This document shows, one piece after another, positions 25,217 through 33,173 of a stretch of 40,789 bases of DNA (position 1 is its first letter; each line of letters starts with the position of its first letter). A program made the position numbers and the translations under genes. Location: assembly GCA_016783455.1 (NCBI GenBank), contig JADHWN010000018.1, forward strand, positions 1 through 40,789, given 5' to 3'. This stretch comes from Candidatus Bathyarchaeota archaeon. Its GTDB lineage: Archaea > Thermoproteota > Bathyarchaeia > TCS64. Under the pieces are notes generated by a model. The model was not told the origin of the DNA. It did not search any database and saw only the letters and a program-made list of their open reading frames with translations.

Positions 25217-25786
25217 ATGGGAATAATGTCCGTAAAATTTGAGGAGGTCGCTTCGAACCTCCTAAAGATCAACCAGGTGTCACCTGACCAGATGAAGGCA
25301 TGGAACTACTTCACATCGCTCTACGGGCAGGAGGGAGCCCTGAGCCCTAGACACAAGGAGCTGACCGCCATCTCGCTCTCGATCTACGCCCGATGCGAAT
25401 GGTGCATCGCAACCCACGTCAAGAGCGCCCTTCAGCTAGGAGCGACGAATCAGGAGATCATCGAGGCCGCGTGGATAGCTGTGCTCATGGGAGGGGGCCC
25501 CTCCCTGATGTACGCCCAACGGGTCCTCCAAGCGTTGGAGGAGTTCCAGGACGTCAGCGATGAGGAGCAAATAATTCGCGCCCAGGCCCAGTTGGCTATC
25601 GACAGCGAGTACAAGAAGCTATACTGGCAGCTGCTAGACTACGTGAAGTACCTCTGCAACGAGGTCGACAGTACTGTCCATGAAGTCGGGGCCAAGTGGA
25701 AACTCGCTCACAACATCGCCGAAAACGACAGCAAGGTACTGGCCCGGCTAGTGTCCAAGGAATGCGAGAGAAGGGGATGGGCTTAG
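25217..25786 (+). CDS. Carboxymuconolactone decarboxylase (AhpD)-like protein with extra helical module, second copy
   Basis: This 189-residue paralog of the preceding gene keeps Glu48, Cys60-Glu-Trp-Cys63 and His67 (CEWCIATH) and the flanking helices, with EAAWIAVLMGGGPSLMYAQR in place of EAAWISVLMGGDPVLRYAQW. Residues 132-188 carry the shared helical module (YKKLYWQLLDYVKYLCNEVD, then IAENDSKVLARLVSKECERR). The two copies may form a heteromer. GGAGG at 25202-25206 lies ten bases before the ATG; 17 bases separate it from the first copy, so the genes form an operon. Tandem duplication followed by divergence is the simplest origin. Confidence 0.82.
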   Translation: MGIMSVKFEEVASNLLKINQVSPDQMKAWNYFTSLYGQEGALSPRHKELTAISLSIYARCEWCIATHVKSALQLGATNQEIIEAAWIAVLMGGGPSLMYAQRVLQALEEFQDVSDEEQIIRAQAQLAIDSEYKKLYWQLLDYVKYLCNEVDSTVHEVGAKWKLAHNIAENDSKVLARLVSKECERRGWA

Positions 25787-25811
25787 AGCCTGAGCCTCCG
25801 ATGAGGGTGTA

Positions 25812-26498
25812 ATGAAAGTGGCAAATGAAAAGGGACAGGACATGGTACACTTCAGTCCGAATATCGGCGACGAAGAGATTGACCGCAGGTTTAACAGGCT
25901 TTTTGAGAAGCTTCTGGACTACACTAAAAGCATCATCGACCTCGTAGAGGGGCTCTGTCCAGACGAGGCGGAGAGGCTCAGACTCGCCCTTAAGATAGGT
26001 GAGACGGACGGCAGGCTACTTCCACGCCTCGTGGAGAAGGAGGTCGAGAAGCGACGGATCATTAAGTTGAAGGCAGAAATGTCCCAGCCCACGAATGCTG
26101 AGACAAAACCGATAAAGCTACAGGAGATCATCAGCGAGCGGGAGATCGAGGCAGTGCAGGTCGAGGAGATAGTAGAGATGATCCTAGAGACCCGCAATGC
26201 CCAGCAGATGCAGGCCATAACAGTAAACAAGAGCAGTGACCAGAATGGCAAGCTCAGCGCAGTGCTCTTCTCCCTCTGCGGTGGCCCCGAGAAGGGCCTG
26301 GCGGTCTTCATACCCGAGGAGGACCAAGAGAACATAGGAGCTCTGCACATATTCGACGAGTACGGCATGAAGAGGAAGATCAGGAGCAAAGTCAAGATCA
26401 TCGACCTCGACAAGTACGAGGAGAAAGATGTCTACGACCCATATAAGAGGGAGCAAACATCGAGCTTCAAAGGCGTGAGAGCACCAGACAAGGCCTAG
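25812..26498 (+). CDS. Protein with the same helical module plus an unknown C-terminal domain
   Basis: The 228-residue product lacks a CMD domain. Residues 26-81 (FNRLFEKLLDYTKSIIDLVE, then LALKIGETDGRLLPRLVEKE) align with the C-terminal modules of the two CMD proteins upstream. A charged linker (about 82-125) follows, then a mixed alpha/beta domain (about 145-228) with AVLFSLCGGPEKGLAVFIPE and IFDEYGMKRKIRSKVKIIDL that I do not recognise. The shared module may mediate assembly with the CMD proteins. GAGGGTG precedes the ATG. It ends the operon; a hairpin with a T-run follows. Confidence 0.75.
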   Translation: MKVANEKGQDMVHFSPNIGDEEIDRRFNRLFEKLLDYTKSIIDLVEGLCPDEAERLRLALKIGETDGRLLPRLVEKEVEKRRIIKLKAEMSQPTNAETKPIKLQEIISEREIEAVQVEEIVEMILETRNAQQMQAITVNKSSDQNGKLSAVLFSLCGGPEKGLAVFIPEEDQENIGALHIFDEYGMKRKIRSKVKIIDLDKYEEKDVYDPYKREQTSSFKGVRAPDKA

Positions 26499-26499
26499 A

Positions 26500-26528
26500 G
26501 GAGGAGAGCATCCATCCTCCATTTTTAT
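26500..26528 (+). terminator. Hairpin with T-run after the CMD operon
   Basis: GGAGGA (26500-26505) and TCCTCC (26515-26520) can pair around a nine-base loop, followed by ATTTTTAT. This begins just after the stop codon of the last CMD-operon gene. Archaeal termination depends mainly on the T-run, so the hairpin may be incidental. Confidence 0.4.
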
Positions 26529-26812
26529 ATGTAAAAGGGATATTCTAATGAATCCCAACTGTGAGGGAATCCGGTGAACCCAATAGGTTTAAATAAAATG
26601 AGAAGGGCATGCGTCTGATATGATATATACTATCCATGGAGGGTTTATATTCAGTAATTATTTTCTCATAGTCGTACATACAATGGGACCAGAGAGGTGT
26701 TGTTAAGACGTATCAAAATGTCTTCTTAGCCACTGCGATTATTCTGCCTCCGCTGTCCGGATTCGCATGTCTCCTGCTGGGAGACAATAGAGTCAGGGAC
26801 TGGCTGGTCGCG
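26529..26812 (+). other. Promoter region and unassigned 5' end of the hydrogenase operon
   Basis: TATA-like boxes lie at 26586-26595, 26621-26630 and 26644-26650; the last fits a start near 26675. GAGAGGTG at 26692-26699 is a good ribosome site. The NuoL-like frame is open from 26672, and from about 26708 it encodes a plausible first membrane helix (NVFLATAIILPPLSGFACLL), but there is no ATG, GTG or TTG in frame before 26813. An ATG at 26636 is in frame but separated by a TAG at 26669. Confidence 0.6.
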
Positions 26813-28624
26813 TTGACCGCCATAGTGCTAGGGGCGTCATCTCTCGGGCTTCTGTACGGGGAAAGATTCATCATGACACCGCCCCCGCTCTGCCAGACGG
26901 CGGTGCTTCTTATGGACTTCCTCCTCCTCGGTTATTTCCTGTACGTAGGAATTAAGAAACGTAACCCGCTCGTTATGGGATTAACCGTCCTCCAAGCGCT
27001 CCCAATGGCCTACTTCGAGTTAATGGGTTGGGGGCACCATACGGAGCCCGTCATCGTGGTCGACAGGCTCTCCGTCCTCCTAGGGATCATCATCAATATC
27101 GTGGGACCCCTCGTCTGCATCTACGCCATCAGCTATATGGGGGAGCACGAGGATCACCTAGGACTCTCCAAGAGCAGGCAGGGAAGGTTCTTCCTCTTCA
27201 TGCTCCTCCTACTCGGCGCGATGAACGGCCTAGTCGTCTCCAACAGCGTCTACTGGCTCTACTTCTTCTGGGAGGTCACGACCCTATGCTGCTACGAACT
27301 GATAAGGCACGACGCCACGGAGCAGGCCGAGGGCAACGCGCAGAAAGCCCTCTGGATGAGCCTCGTCGGCGGCGTAGCCTTCGTGGCGGCTATGTACGTG
27401 GGCCACTACGCTGCAGACAGCATCGCCATGGACAGGCTTCTAGTCGCGCAGCCAACGTCCCTCCTGCTCATCGGATTCGGCCTCATGGCGCTGGCGGCAT
27501 TCACGAAGTCTGCTCAGTTTCCATTCCACAGCTGGCTACTGGGTGCCATGGTGGCCCCCACGCCTGTCTCGGCGCTCCTCCACTCCAGCACGATGGTCAA
27601 CGCTGGGGTCTACCTAATTCTGAGGATAGCGCCGGCGATCAGAGGGACATCCCTCTCTTGGGCGATAGCTCTAATCGGCGCATTCACGTTCATGCTCACG
27701 GCCCTACTGGCGATAAGCCAGAGGGTCTCCAAGGGCATCCTCGCCTACTCGACAATAGGCAACCTGGGACTCATGATCCTCTGCGCGGGCATCAACACGC
27801 CCCTCTCCTACGCCGCCGCCCTGACACTGCTCCTGTTCCACTCCCTCTCAAAAGGCATCCTATTCATGGGGGCTGGCATCGTGGAGAACCGCCTTAACAG
27901 TAGGCTTATCGATGACTGGGAAGGGCTCTTGGGTAAGCTGCCCTTCACGACGATGACTATGCTTGTTGGTATGGTCGGCATGTTCCTACCGCCCTTCGGG
28001 ATGCTCCTCGGCAAGTGGGTAGCGATGGACGCCGTGGCCTCCTCTCCCACGCTGGAGGGAGTGCCGCTTATCCTGCTAATGGTCATCGGCAGCGCCGCCA
28101 CTACCCTTTTCTGGGCGAAGTGGCTCGGACACCTCACAATCCTCCCGATACGCGAGCGCCACTCAGATCCCGAAGTCCTCCTGGCGCCCTACAAGCTGTC
28201 CCTAATGACCCTCCTAGGCATTAACGTCCTGATGAGTGTAGGGGTCGCATTCGCCATCAACAACCTCGTCGTCCCCATCCTCGTGGGCAGCTACGGAGCC
28301 GCATTGACCACACCTGGCCTCGGCGTGAACACGGGGGTGGGAACGTTCCTCGTGATACCGCTCTGGGCTGCGTTCATAATCGTCCCCCTGATCGGCATCT
28401 ACCTTGCGAGGTGGAAGGGTGGCTCCATCGAGACGCCATATCTGGCCGGAGAGAACATCGGGGAAGACGGCCTGTCATTCAGGACGATAGCAGACTCCGA
28501 GAGCGAATTCAAGGTCGCGGGGATGTTCTTGGATGACGTCATAGTAGAGGATAAGGTTGCGAGGTTCGGCGTGGCTGTGGGTGCATTGCTGGTTCTATTG
28601 ATGTTCGTGTTGGCGGTGATATGA
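26813..28624 (+). CDS. NuoL/EchA-like ion-translocating subunit of a membrane hydrogenase
   Basis: A large polytopic protein of the NuoL/MrpA antiporter family, over ten hydrophobic helices. Conserved charged residues lie in YFFWEVTTLCCYELIRHD (helix-5 glutamate), FTKSAQFPFHSWLLGAMVAP (lysine of the central helix) and LLLFHSLSKGILFMGAG. It would pump H+ or Na+ coupled to the hydrogenase. The first standard start, TTG 26813, would remove a credible first helix encoded from about 26708, so the true 5' end is earlier; an ACG at 26708 lies eight bases after GAGAGGTG. NuoH follows after one base, with the rest of the six-gene complex behind it. Confidence 0.87.
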   Translation: MTAIVLGASSLGLLYGERFIMTPPPLCQTAVLLMDFLLLGYFLYVGIKKRNPLVMGLTVLQALPMAYFELMGWGHHTEPVIVVDRLSVLLGIIINIVGPLVCIYAISYMGEHEDHLGLSKSRQGRFFLFMLLLLGAMNGLVVSNSVYWLYFFWEVTTLCCYELIRHDATEQAEGNAQKALWMSLVGGVAFVAAMYVGHYAADSIAMDRLLVAQPTSLLLIGFGLMALAAFTKSAQFPFHSWLLGAMVAPTPVSALLHSSTMVNAGVYLILRIAPAIRGTSLSWAIALIGAFTFMLTALLAISQRVSKGILAYSTIGNLGLMILCAGINTPLSYAAALTLLLFHSLSKGILFMGAGIVENRLNSRLIDDWEGLLGKLPFTTMTMLVGMVGMFLPPFGMLLGKWVAMDAVASSPTLEGVPLILLMVIGSAATTLFWAKWLGHLTILPIRERHSDPEVLLAPYKLSLMTLLGINVLMSVGVAFAINNLVVPILVGSYGAALTTPGLGVNTGVGTFLVIPLWAAFIIVPLIGIYLARWKGGSIETPYLAGENIGEDGLSFRTIADSESEFKVAGMFLDDVIVEDKVARFGVAVGALLVLLMFVLAVI

Positions 28625-28625
28625 G

Positions 28626-29498
28626 ATGAATGAAAATTACATAGTAAATATCGTTCTCCCGGTCCTCCTTACGCTGGGCGCCCCAGTAGTCGGGGGTCTA
28701 CTTATGGGCGTGGACCGCAAGATCACGGCTAGGATGCAATCCAGGGTAGGCCCACCTTTAATCCAGCCTTTCTACGATGCAATCAAACTGTGGAACAAGA
28801 GGCCGGTGATAGCCAGCAGGCTCCAACCAGTGCTCGCCTTCAGCTACCTTGGGTTCTCCCTCCTTGCGTTCGGGCTGCTGATGTTCAGACAGGACCTGCT
28901 CGTAATCGTCTTCACGACGGCTTTGGCTGACACCTGCCTCATCACTGCGAGCCTAAACTCCAAGTCTCCCTACAGCTACCTGGGGGGGAGGAGGGAGCTC
29001 CTCTCGGTCCTGGCGTACGAGCCGGTGCTCATAATGGCCTTCTTGAGCATCTACATGGTCACGGGAAGCTTCCTTGTCGATGAGGTGCTCGCTTACAGGA
29101 TGCCTCTGCTTATACAGCTGCCGGCGGTCCTCATCGCATTGGTGCTGGTGCTCATCGTGGAGATGAAGAAGTCCCCCTTCGACGTCTCGGCCTCGGGACA
29201 CGCCCATCAGGAGCTCGTGAGGGGGGTCTACACGGAGTTCTCGGGCTACACGATGGCGATGCTGGAGCTAGGCCACTGGGTCAAAGTGACCCTTGTGCTC
29301 TCCATAGTCACTCTGTTCTGGGCGCCCAACCTCCTCATCGGGGCGGCCCTGTCGCTTGCAGCCTTCTTCATCGTGCTCGTAGTAGACAACTCCTATCCAC
29401 GCCTCACCTGGCGGAGCATGATAAAGACCACATGGGGAGTAGGGTTTATCTTGATCTTAGCGAACATTGTCGGGCTGAACCTCATGGGAGTGATCTGA
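28626..29498 (+). CDS. NuoH/EchB-like membrane anchor subunit
   Basis: The 290-residue membrane protein resembles NuoH/HyfC/EchB. SRVGPPLIQPFYDAIKLWNK and GGRRELLSVLAYEPVLIMAF are the first signature loops; EMKKSPFDVSASGHAHQELV (with acidic residues near the quinone-cavity position in complex I) and RGVYTEFSG form the second. It anchors the soluble hydrogenase arm to the pump. It starts one base after the NuoL stop. All usual elements appear intact. Confidence 0.92.
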   Translation: MNENYIVNIVLPVLLTLGAPVVGGLLMGVDRKITARMQSRVGPPLIQPFYDAIKLWNKRPVIASRLQPVLAFSYLGFSLLAFGLLMFRQDLLVIVFTTALADTCLITASLNSKSPYSYLGGRRELLSVLAYEPVLIMAFLSIYMVTGSFLVDEVLAYRMPLLIQLPAVLIALVLVLIVEMKKSPFDVSASGHAHQELVRGVYTEFSGYTMAMLELGHWVKVTLVLSIVTLFWAPNLLIGAALSLAAFFIVLVVDNSYPRLTWRSMIKTTWGVGFILILANIVGLNLMGVI

Positions 29499-29499
29499 G

Positions 29500-29940
29500 A
29501 TGAAGACCAAGACTAAGGCACGTTTAAAGTCGCCCTGGGTGCTCCACTACGACTGCGGAAGCTGCAATGGGTGTGACATCGAGATACTGGCGGCGCTGAC
29601 CCCAAAGTTTGACGCTGAGAGGTTCGGCATCGTGAACATCGGGGACCCGAAACAGGCTGACCTGCTGGTGGTGACGGGCCCCGCGAACAGGAGGAACCAC
29701 AGGGTCCTCAAGAGACTATACGACCAGATGCCGGATCCCAAGGTGGTAATGGCGGTCGGCACCTGCGCCTCCACAGGCGGGATATTCCATAACTGCCCGA
29801 ACACGCTGGGAGGTATCGACAAGGTGATACCCGTAGACGTCTACGTCCCTGGGTGCGCGGCGAGGCCCGAACAGATAATCGATGGGGTGGTCCTCGCTCT
29901 CCAGAAACTGTCTGAGATGAGCGAGAAGGAGGATGACTGA
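29500..29940 (+). CDS. NuoB/EchC-like [4Fe-4S] small subunit
   Basis: The 146-residue product matches the small subunit that carries the proximal cluster next to the NiFe site. Cys22 and Cys25 lie in YDCGSCNGCDIEI, Cys89 in VGTCASTGG, and Cys119 in YVPGCAARPEQI; Cys19 and Cys99 are extra. As in other group 4 hydrogenases it is much shorter than group 1-3 small subunits and has no Tat signal. It follows NuoH after one base and overlaps the frame of the next gene. Confidence 0.92.
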   Translation: MKTKTKARLKSPWVLHYDCGSCNGCDIEILAALTPKFDAERFGIVNIGDPKQADLLVVTGPANRRNHRVLKRLYDQMPDPKVVMAVGTCASTGGIFHNCPNTLGGIDKVIPVDVYVPGCAARPEQIIDGVVLALQKLSEMSEKEDD

Positions 29941-29941
29941 G

Positions 29942-31714
29942 ATGACCATCCAGAAAGTAGCTGTCGATAAAAGCACCATCTTCTCAGCACTGGAGGAGTT
30001 GAAGCAGCAGGACGCCCGGTTCATCACCATAACCGTCCTCGATAGAGGCGAGGAGTTGGAGGTTGTCTACCACTTCGAAAAAGGAAAAGAGATCGTCAAC
30101 CTCTCAATGATCACGAAGAAGGAGGAGCCGCTCGAGAGCATCTCAAGTGTCTACGGAGTAGCTTTCATCGCTGAGAATGAGGCACAGGACATGTTCAACC
30201 TGAAATTCTCCGGTCTGAACGTGGACTTCGGCGGCAAGATGCTCAAGGTCGAGTCGGCACTGGAGGCCACCCTCCTCAAGCCGACTGTGGGGGAGAGGCC
30301 CCCAACGGAGAGGTTCTACGGCAAGTGCAGGGAGGAGTGTCCAGCTATGGTCAACATCCCGAAGTACCTCCAGCAGATCGTGGACGGCGACCCGGAGGGG
30401 GCGTACGAGACGATAGTGGAGAGGGCCCCAATTCCGGCCATCCTCGGGAGGGTCTGCTTCGCCCCATGCCAGACCGGGTGCCGGCAGGAGAAGAAGGAGA
30501 GCCCCATCCAGATCAGGCTACTCAAGAGATATGCGGCGGACTCCATGGGGAGCCTGAGGAGAGCCGTCGAGAGGAGGCCGTCGACGGGCAAGAGGGTTGC
30601 GGTCGTGGGCGGAGGGCCCTCGGGAGTAACGACAGCCTTCTACCTAGGAATGCAGGGACACGACGTGACGGTGTACGACAAGAGCGGGCGGTGCGGGGGG
30701 GCCATGCTCTGGGGCATTCCCAAGTTCAGGCTGCCCAAGGACATCCTCCAGGACGAAATTGCAGCCCGCTTCGATGAGGCTGGGGTGAGCTTCGAGCCGG
30801 GGGTGGAAGTCACGGAGTTAGACTCCCTGTCCGAGAAAGGCTTCGACGCGATCTACACGTCCATAGGCGCCATGGAACCGAACAAGCTGAGAGTTGAGGG
30901 GGAGGACTCCGCGGGCGTCGTGGAGTGCATGGATCTGCTGACTGCCGTGAACGAGAGGGACGAGACCCCGGACGTGGGGGACGAGGTCATAGTTATTGGC
31001 GGAGGAAACGCCGCCATCGACTCAGCCAGAATCTGCAAGAGGCTTGGAGCAAAAGACGTGACGGTCTTCTACAGGAGGACGGAGACAGAGATGCCGGCCC
31101 TCCTCCACGACATCCATGCCGCTATGAGGGAGGGTGTGAGCTTCGACTTCCTCTCCCAGCCATTGAAGATCATACCGGGGGATCACCTCACGGTCGCCTT
31201 CCAGTGCATGATACCCGGTGAACCGGACGCATCTGGGAGGCGGAGGCCGGAGCCTATGGAGGGGCGTATTCTGATGAGGGAGGTGGACACGGTGGTCAAG
31301 GCCATCGGGAACGGGGTGAGTGTGCCGGAGGGATTCGGTCTTAAGACGGACAAGAGGGGGCTAATAGTGGTAGACGAGGAGTACAGGACGAGCAGGGAGG
31401 GGGTTTGGGCTGGAGGAGACGCGGTCTTCGGCCCCAGGTTCGTAATAGAGGCAATCAGAGACGGCAGGAAGGCCGCTTCATCCATCGACAGATACCTGGG
31501 GGGCGAGGGGCTGCCCGAGCCCTCCATCGACCTCGGCGAGTTCGTAGCGAGGCCGGTGGACCTCGAGGAGAGGAGGGAGAAGCCTATGGTGAACGTCAGG
31601 GAGCTCCAGGTGGACGATAGGATATGGAACTTCGATGAGGTGGAGCTGGGCTTCAACGAGGAGGAGGCGTTAAGGGAGACCAACCGCTGCTGGAGGTGCG
31701 ACTGGAATGAGTGA
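29942..31714 (+). CDS. Fusion of NuoC-like subunit with GltD/NfnB-type NAD(P)-FAD oxidoreductase
   Basis: One continuous 590-residue frame holds two modules. Residues about 1-110 are NuoC-like (ITVLDRGEELEVVYHFEKGK, then SISSVYGVAFIAENEAQDMF). Residues about 125-590 are a GltD/NfnB-type flavoprotein: Fe-S cysteines 129, 133, 172, 176 and 180 (RVCFAPCQTGC), FAD site VVGGGPSG (221-228), NAD(P) site VIGGGNAAIDSAR (351-363) followed by VFYRRTETEMPA, the closing FAD motif WAGGDAVFGP, and CWRC at 583-586. The double arginine after the second Rossmann strand suggests NADP(H). It sits where the NuoC subunit belongs, before NuoD, so it predicts a hydrogenase able to exchange electrons with NAD(P)(H). 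ATG 29942 is preferred: GGAGG at 29928-29932 is adjacent to, too close for, ATG 29933. Confidence 0.88.
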   Translation: MTIQKVAVDKSTIFSALEELKQQDARFITITVLDRGEELEVVYHFEKGKEIVNLSMITKKEEPLESISSVYGVAFIAENEAQDMFNLKFSGLNVDFGGKMLKVESALEATLLKPTVGERPPTERFYGKCREECPAMVNIPKYLQQIVDGDPEGAYETIVERAPIPAILGRVCFAPCQTGCRQEKKESPIQIRLLKRYAADSMGSLRRAVERRPSTGKRVAVVGGGPSGVTTAFYLGMQGHDVTVYDKSGRCGGAMLWGIPKFRLPKDILQDEIAARFDEAGVSFEPGVEVTELDSLSEKGFDAIYTSIGAMEPNKLRVEGEDSAGVVECMDLLTAVNERDETPDVGDEVIVIGGGNAAIDSARICKRLGAKDVTVFYRRTETEMPALLHDIHAAMREGVSFDFLSQPLKIIPGDHLTVAFQCMIPGEPDASGRRRPEPMEGRILMREVDTVVKAIGNGVSVPEGFGLKTDKRGLIVVDEEYRTSREGVWAGGDAVFGPRFVIEAIRDGRKAASSIDRYLGGEGLPEPSIDLGEFVARPVDLEERREKPMVNVRELQVDDRIWNFDEVELGFNEEEALRETNRCWRCDWNE

Positions 31715-32828
31715 GAACAAGACTAAGAAGTTCACGGTCTTCCCCTTCGGGCCTCAGCACCCGGTGCTCCCCGAGCCGCTGCAGCTGAAGTTCACAGTGG
31801 ACGAAGAGAGGATCGTCGAGGTCGTCCCCAACCTCGGTTACGTCCATAGGGGCATCGAAAGGGCCTGCGAGCTCAACGACTACAGACGCAACATCTACCT
31901 CTGCGAGCGCATCTGCGGGATATGCAACTTCATGCACGCCATGTCATACTGTGAGACCATAGAGAAGATAACCGACGCGGAGGTCCCCGATAGGGCCCGA
32001 TACCTCCGGACGGTCTGGGCGGAGCTCAGCCGGCTCCAGAGCCACCTCCTCTGGTTGGGTCTCTTTGCCGACGGCATGGGCTTCGAGAGCCTTTTCATGC
32101 AGCTCTGGCGGGACAGAGAGATAGTCCTTGAGCTGACGGAGAAGACTGCGGGGCATCGTATACACCTCTCGACCTGTGCAATCGGCGGCGTCAGGAAGGA
32201 TATGGACGAGAAACTCATCGCGGCGTACAGGTCTGGTCTTTCGGGGCTTAGGAGAAAGATGGACGCCGTCGCACCTGTCTTCCGAAATGATAGGTCCGTG
32301 AAGGCGAAGACTGAGGGGAAGGGGATACTTCCTAAGAGCAGGGCAGTCCACTTGGGCGCCGTGGGGCCGACCATTAGGGGAAGCGGTGTATCCCAAGACA
32401 TGAGGACCCTGGGCTACGAGGCTTACGGGGAGCTGGACTTCACGCCTATCACATACGACTCGGAAGACGTCTACGCGAGGACCCAAGTCAGGCTCGACGA
32501 GGTCTACCAGTCAATCGACCTCATCAACAGGGCCCTGGACCAGATGCCGGACGGACCTATACTCAGCAAGAGCACGATGTTCCCAGACGGCACAGCCATC
32601 AACAGGATCGAGCAGCCCCGGGGGGAGGTGTTCTACTACGTCGTCGGGAACGGCACCATCCACCTGGAGCGCGTCAGGATCCGCACCCCGACCCTCCCGA
32701 ACATACCACCGCTCCTAGAGATGCTCATAGGCCATGAAGTGGCCGATATTCCACCCATCGTACTCTCCATAGACCCGTGCATATCGTGTACGGAGCGGAT
32801 AACGTACGTCAATAAGGAGGCGGCATGA
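31707..32828 (+). CDS. NuoD/EchE-like [NiFe] hydrogenase large subunit (group 4)
   Basis: The 373-residue protein carries both NiFe motifs: ERICGICNFMH with Cys70/Cys73, and DPCISCTER with Cys358/Cys361. All four metal-binding cysteines are present, so this is a true hydrogenase, not a complex I relative that has lost the site. The N terminus FGPQHPVLPEPLQLKFTVD and GYVHRGIE are typical of group 4/complex I large subunits. Only about nine residues follow the last CxxCxxR, leaving a very short tail for the maturation protease encoded downstream. It overlaps the fusion gene by eight bases. Confidence 0.94.
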   Translation: MSENKTKKFTVFPFGPQHPVLPEPLQLKFTVDEERIVEVVPNLGYVHRGIERACELNDYRRNIYLCERICGICNFMHAMSYCETIEKITDAEVPDRARYLRTVWAELSRLQSHLLWLGLFADGMGFESLFMQLWRDREIVLELTEKTAGHRIHLSTCAIGGVRKDMDEKLIAAYRSGLSGLRRKMDAVAPVFRNDRSVKAKTEGKGILPKSRAVHLGAVGPTIRGSGVSQDMRTLGYEAYGELDFTPITYDSEDVYARTQVRLDEVYQSIDLINRALDQMPDGPILSKSTMFPDGTAINRIEQPRGEVFYYVVGNGTIHLERVRIRTPTLPNIPPLLEMLIGHEVADIPPIVLSIDPCISCTERITYVNKEAA

Positions 32829-32829
32829 G

Positions 32830-33156
32830 ATGCCGAAGATGCTCTGGAACATAATTAGGAACCTGCTGTCGCCCCCCGCCACAATAAGGTATCCCCATGT
32901 CAGGCCGGAGCCTGTGCCGGGTCTTCGGGGCAGGATTAGCTTCGATACTGACAGGTGTGACCAGTGCCAAGACTGCGAGAGGATCTGCCCTTCAGCCGCC
33001 ATTAAGGTAGTTCCAGAGGAGAAGCGCATAGAGTACGACCCCTTTCGCTGCATTTACTGCCACCTCTGCGTCGAGAACTGCATGCAGAAAGCCATCATAG
33101 CGGAGGATGTCGTGAGGCCCCCAGAGTACGAGAAGGTGAAGGAGGTCTTCGAGTAG
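32830..33156 (+). CDS. NuoI/EchF-like ferredoxin subunit
   Basis: This 108-residue protein has two standard [4Fe-4S] motifs, CDQCQDCERICP (about 43-54) and CIYCHLCVENCM (about 74-85), after a membrane-proximal N-terminal helix (MPKMLWNIIRNLL). It passes electrons between a ferredoxin or the flavoprotein module and the NuoB cluster. It ends the six-gene hydrogenase operon. The convergent maturation protease stops 17 bases later. Confidence 0.93.
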   Translation: MPKMLWNIIRNLLSPPATIRYPHVRPEPVPGLRGRISFDTDRCDQCQDCERICPSAAIKVVPEEKRIEYDPFRCIYCHLCVENCMQKAIIAEDVVRPPEYEKVKEVFE

Positions 33157-33173
33157 GGTTAGAGAACCCTCAC

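Noticed and set aside
26669-26671. Amber TAG read as pyrrolysine upstream of the NuoL-like gene
   Set aside because: No pyl genes are visible, and this family does not use pyrrolysine; the simpler readings are a non-standard start or base error.
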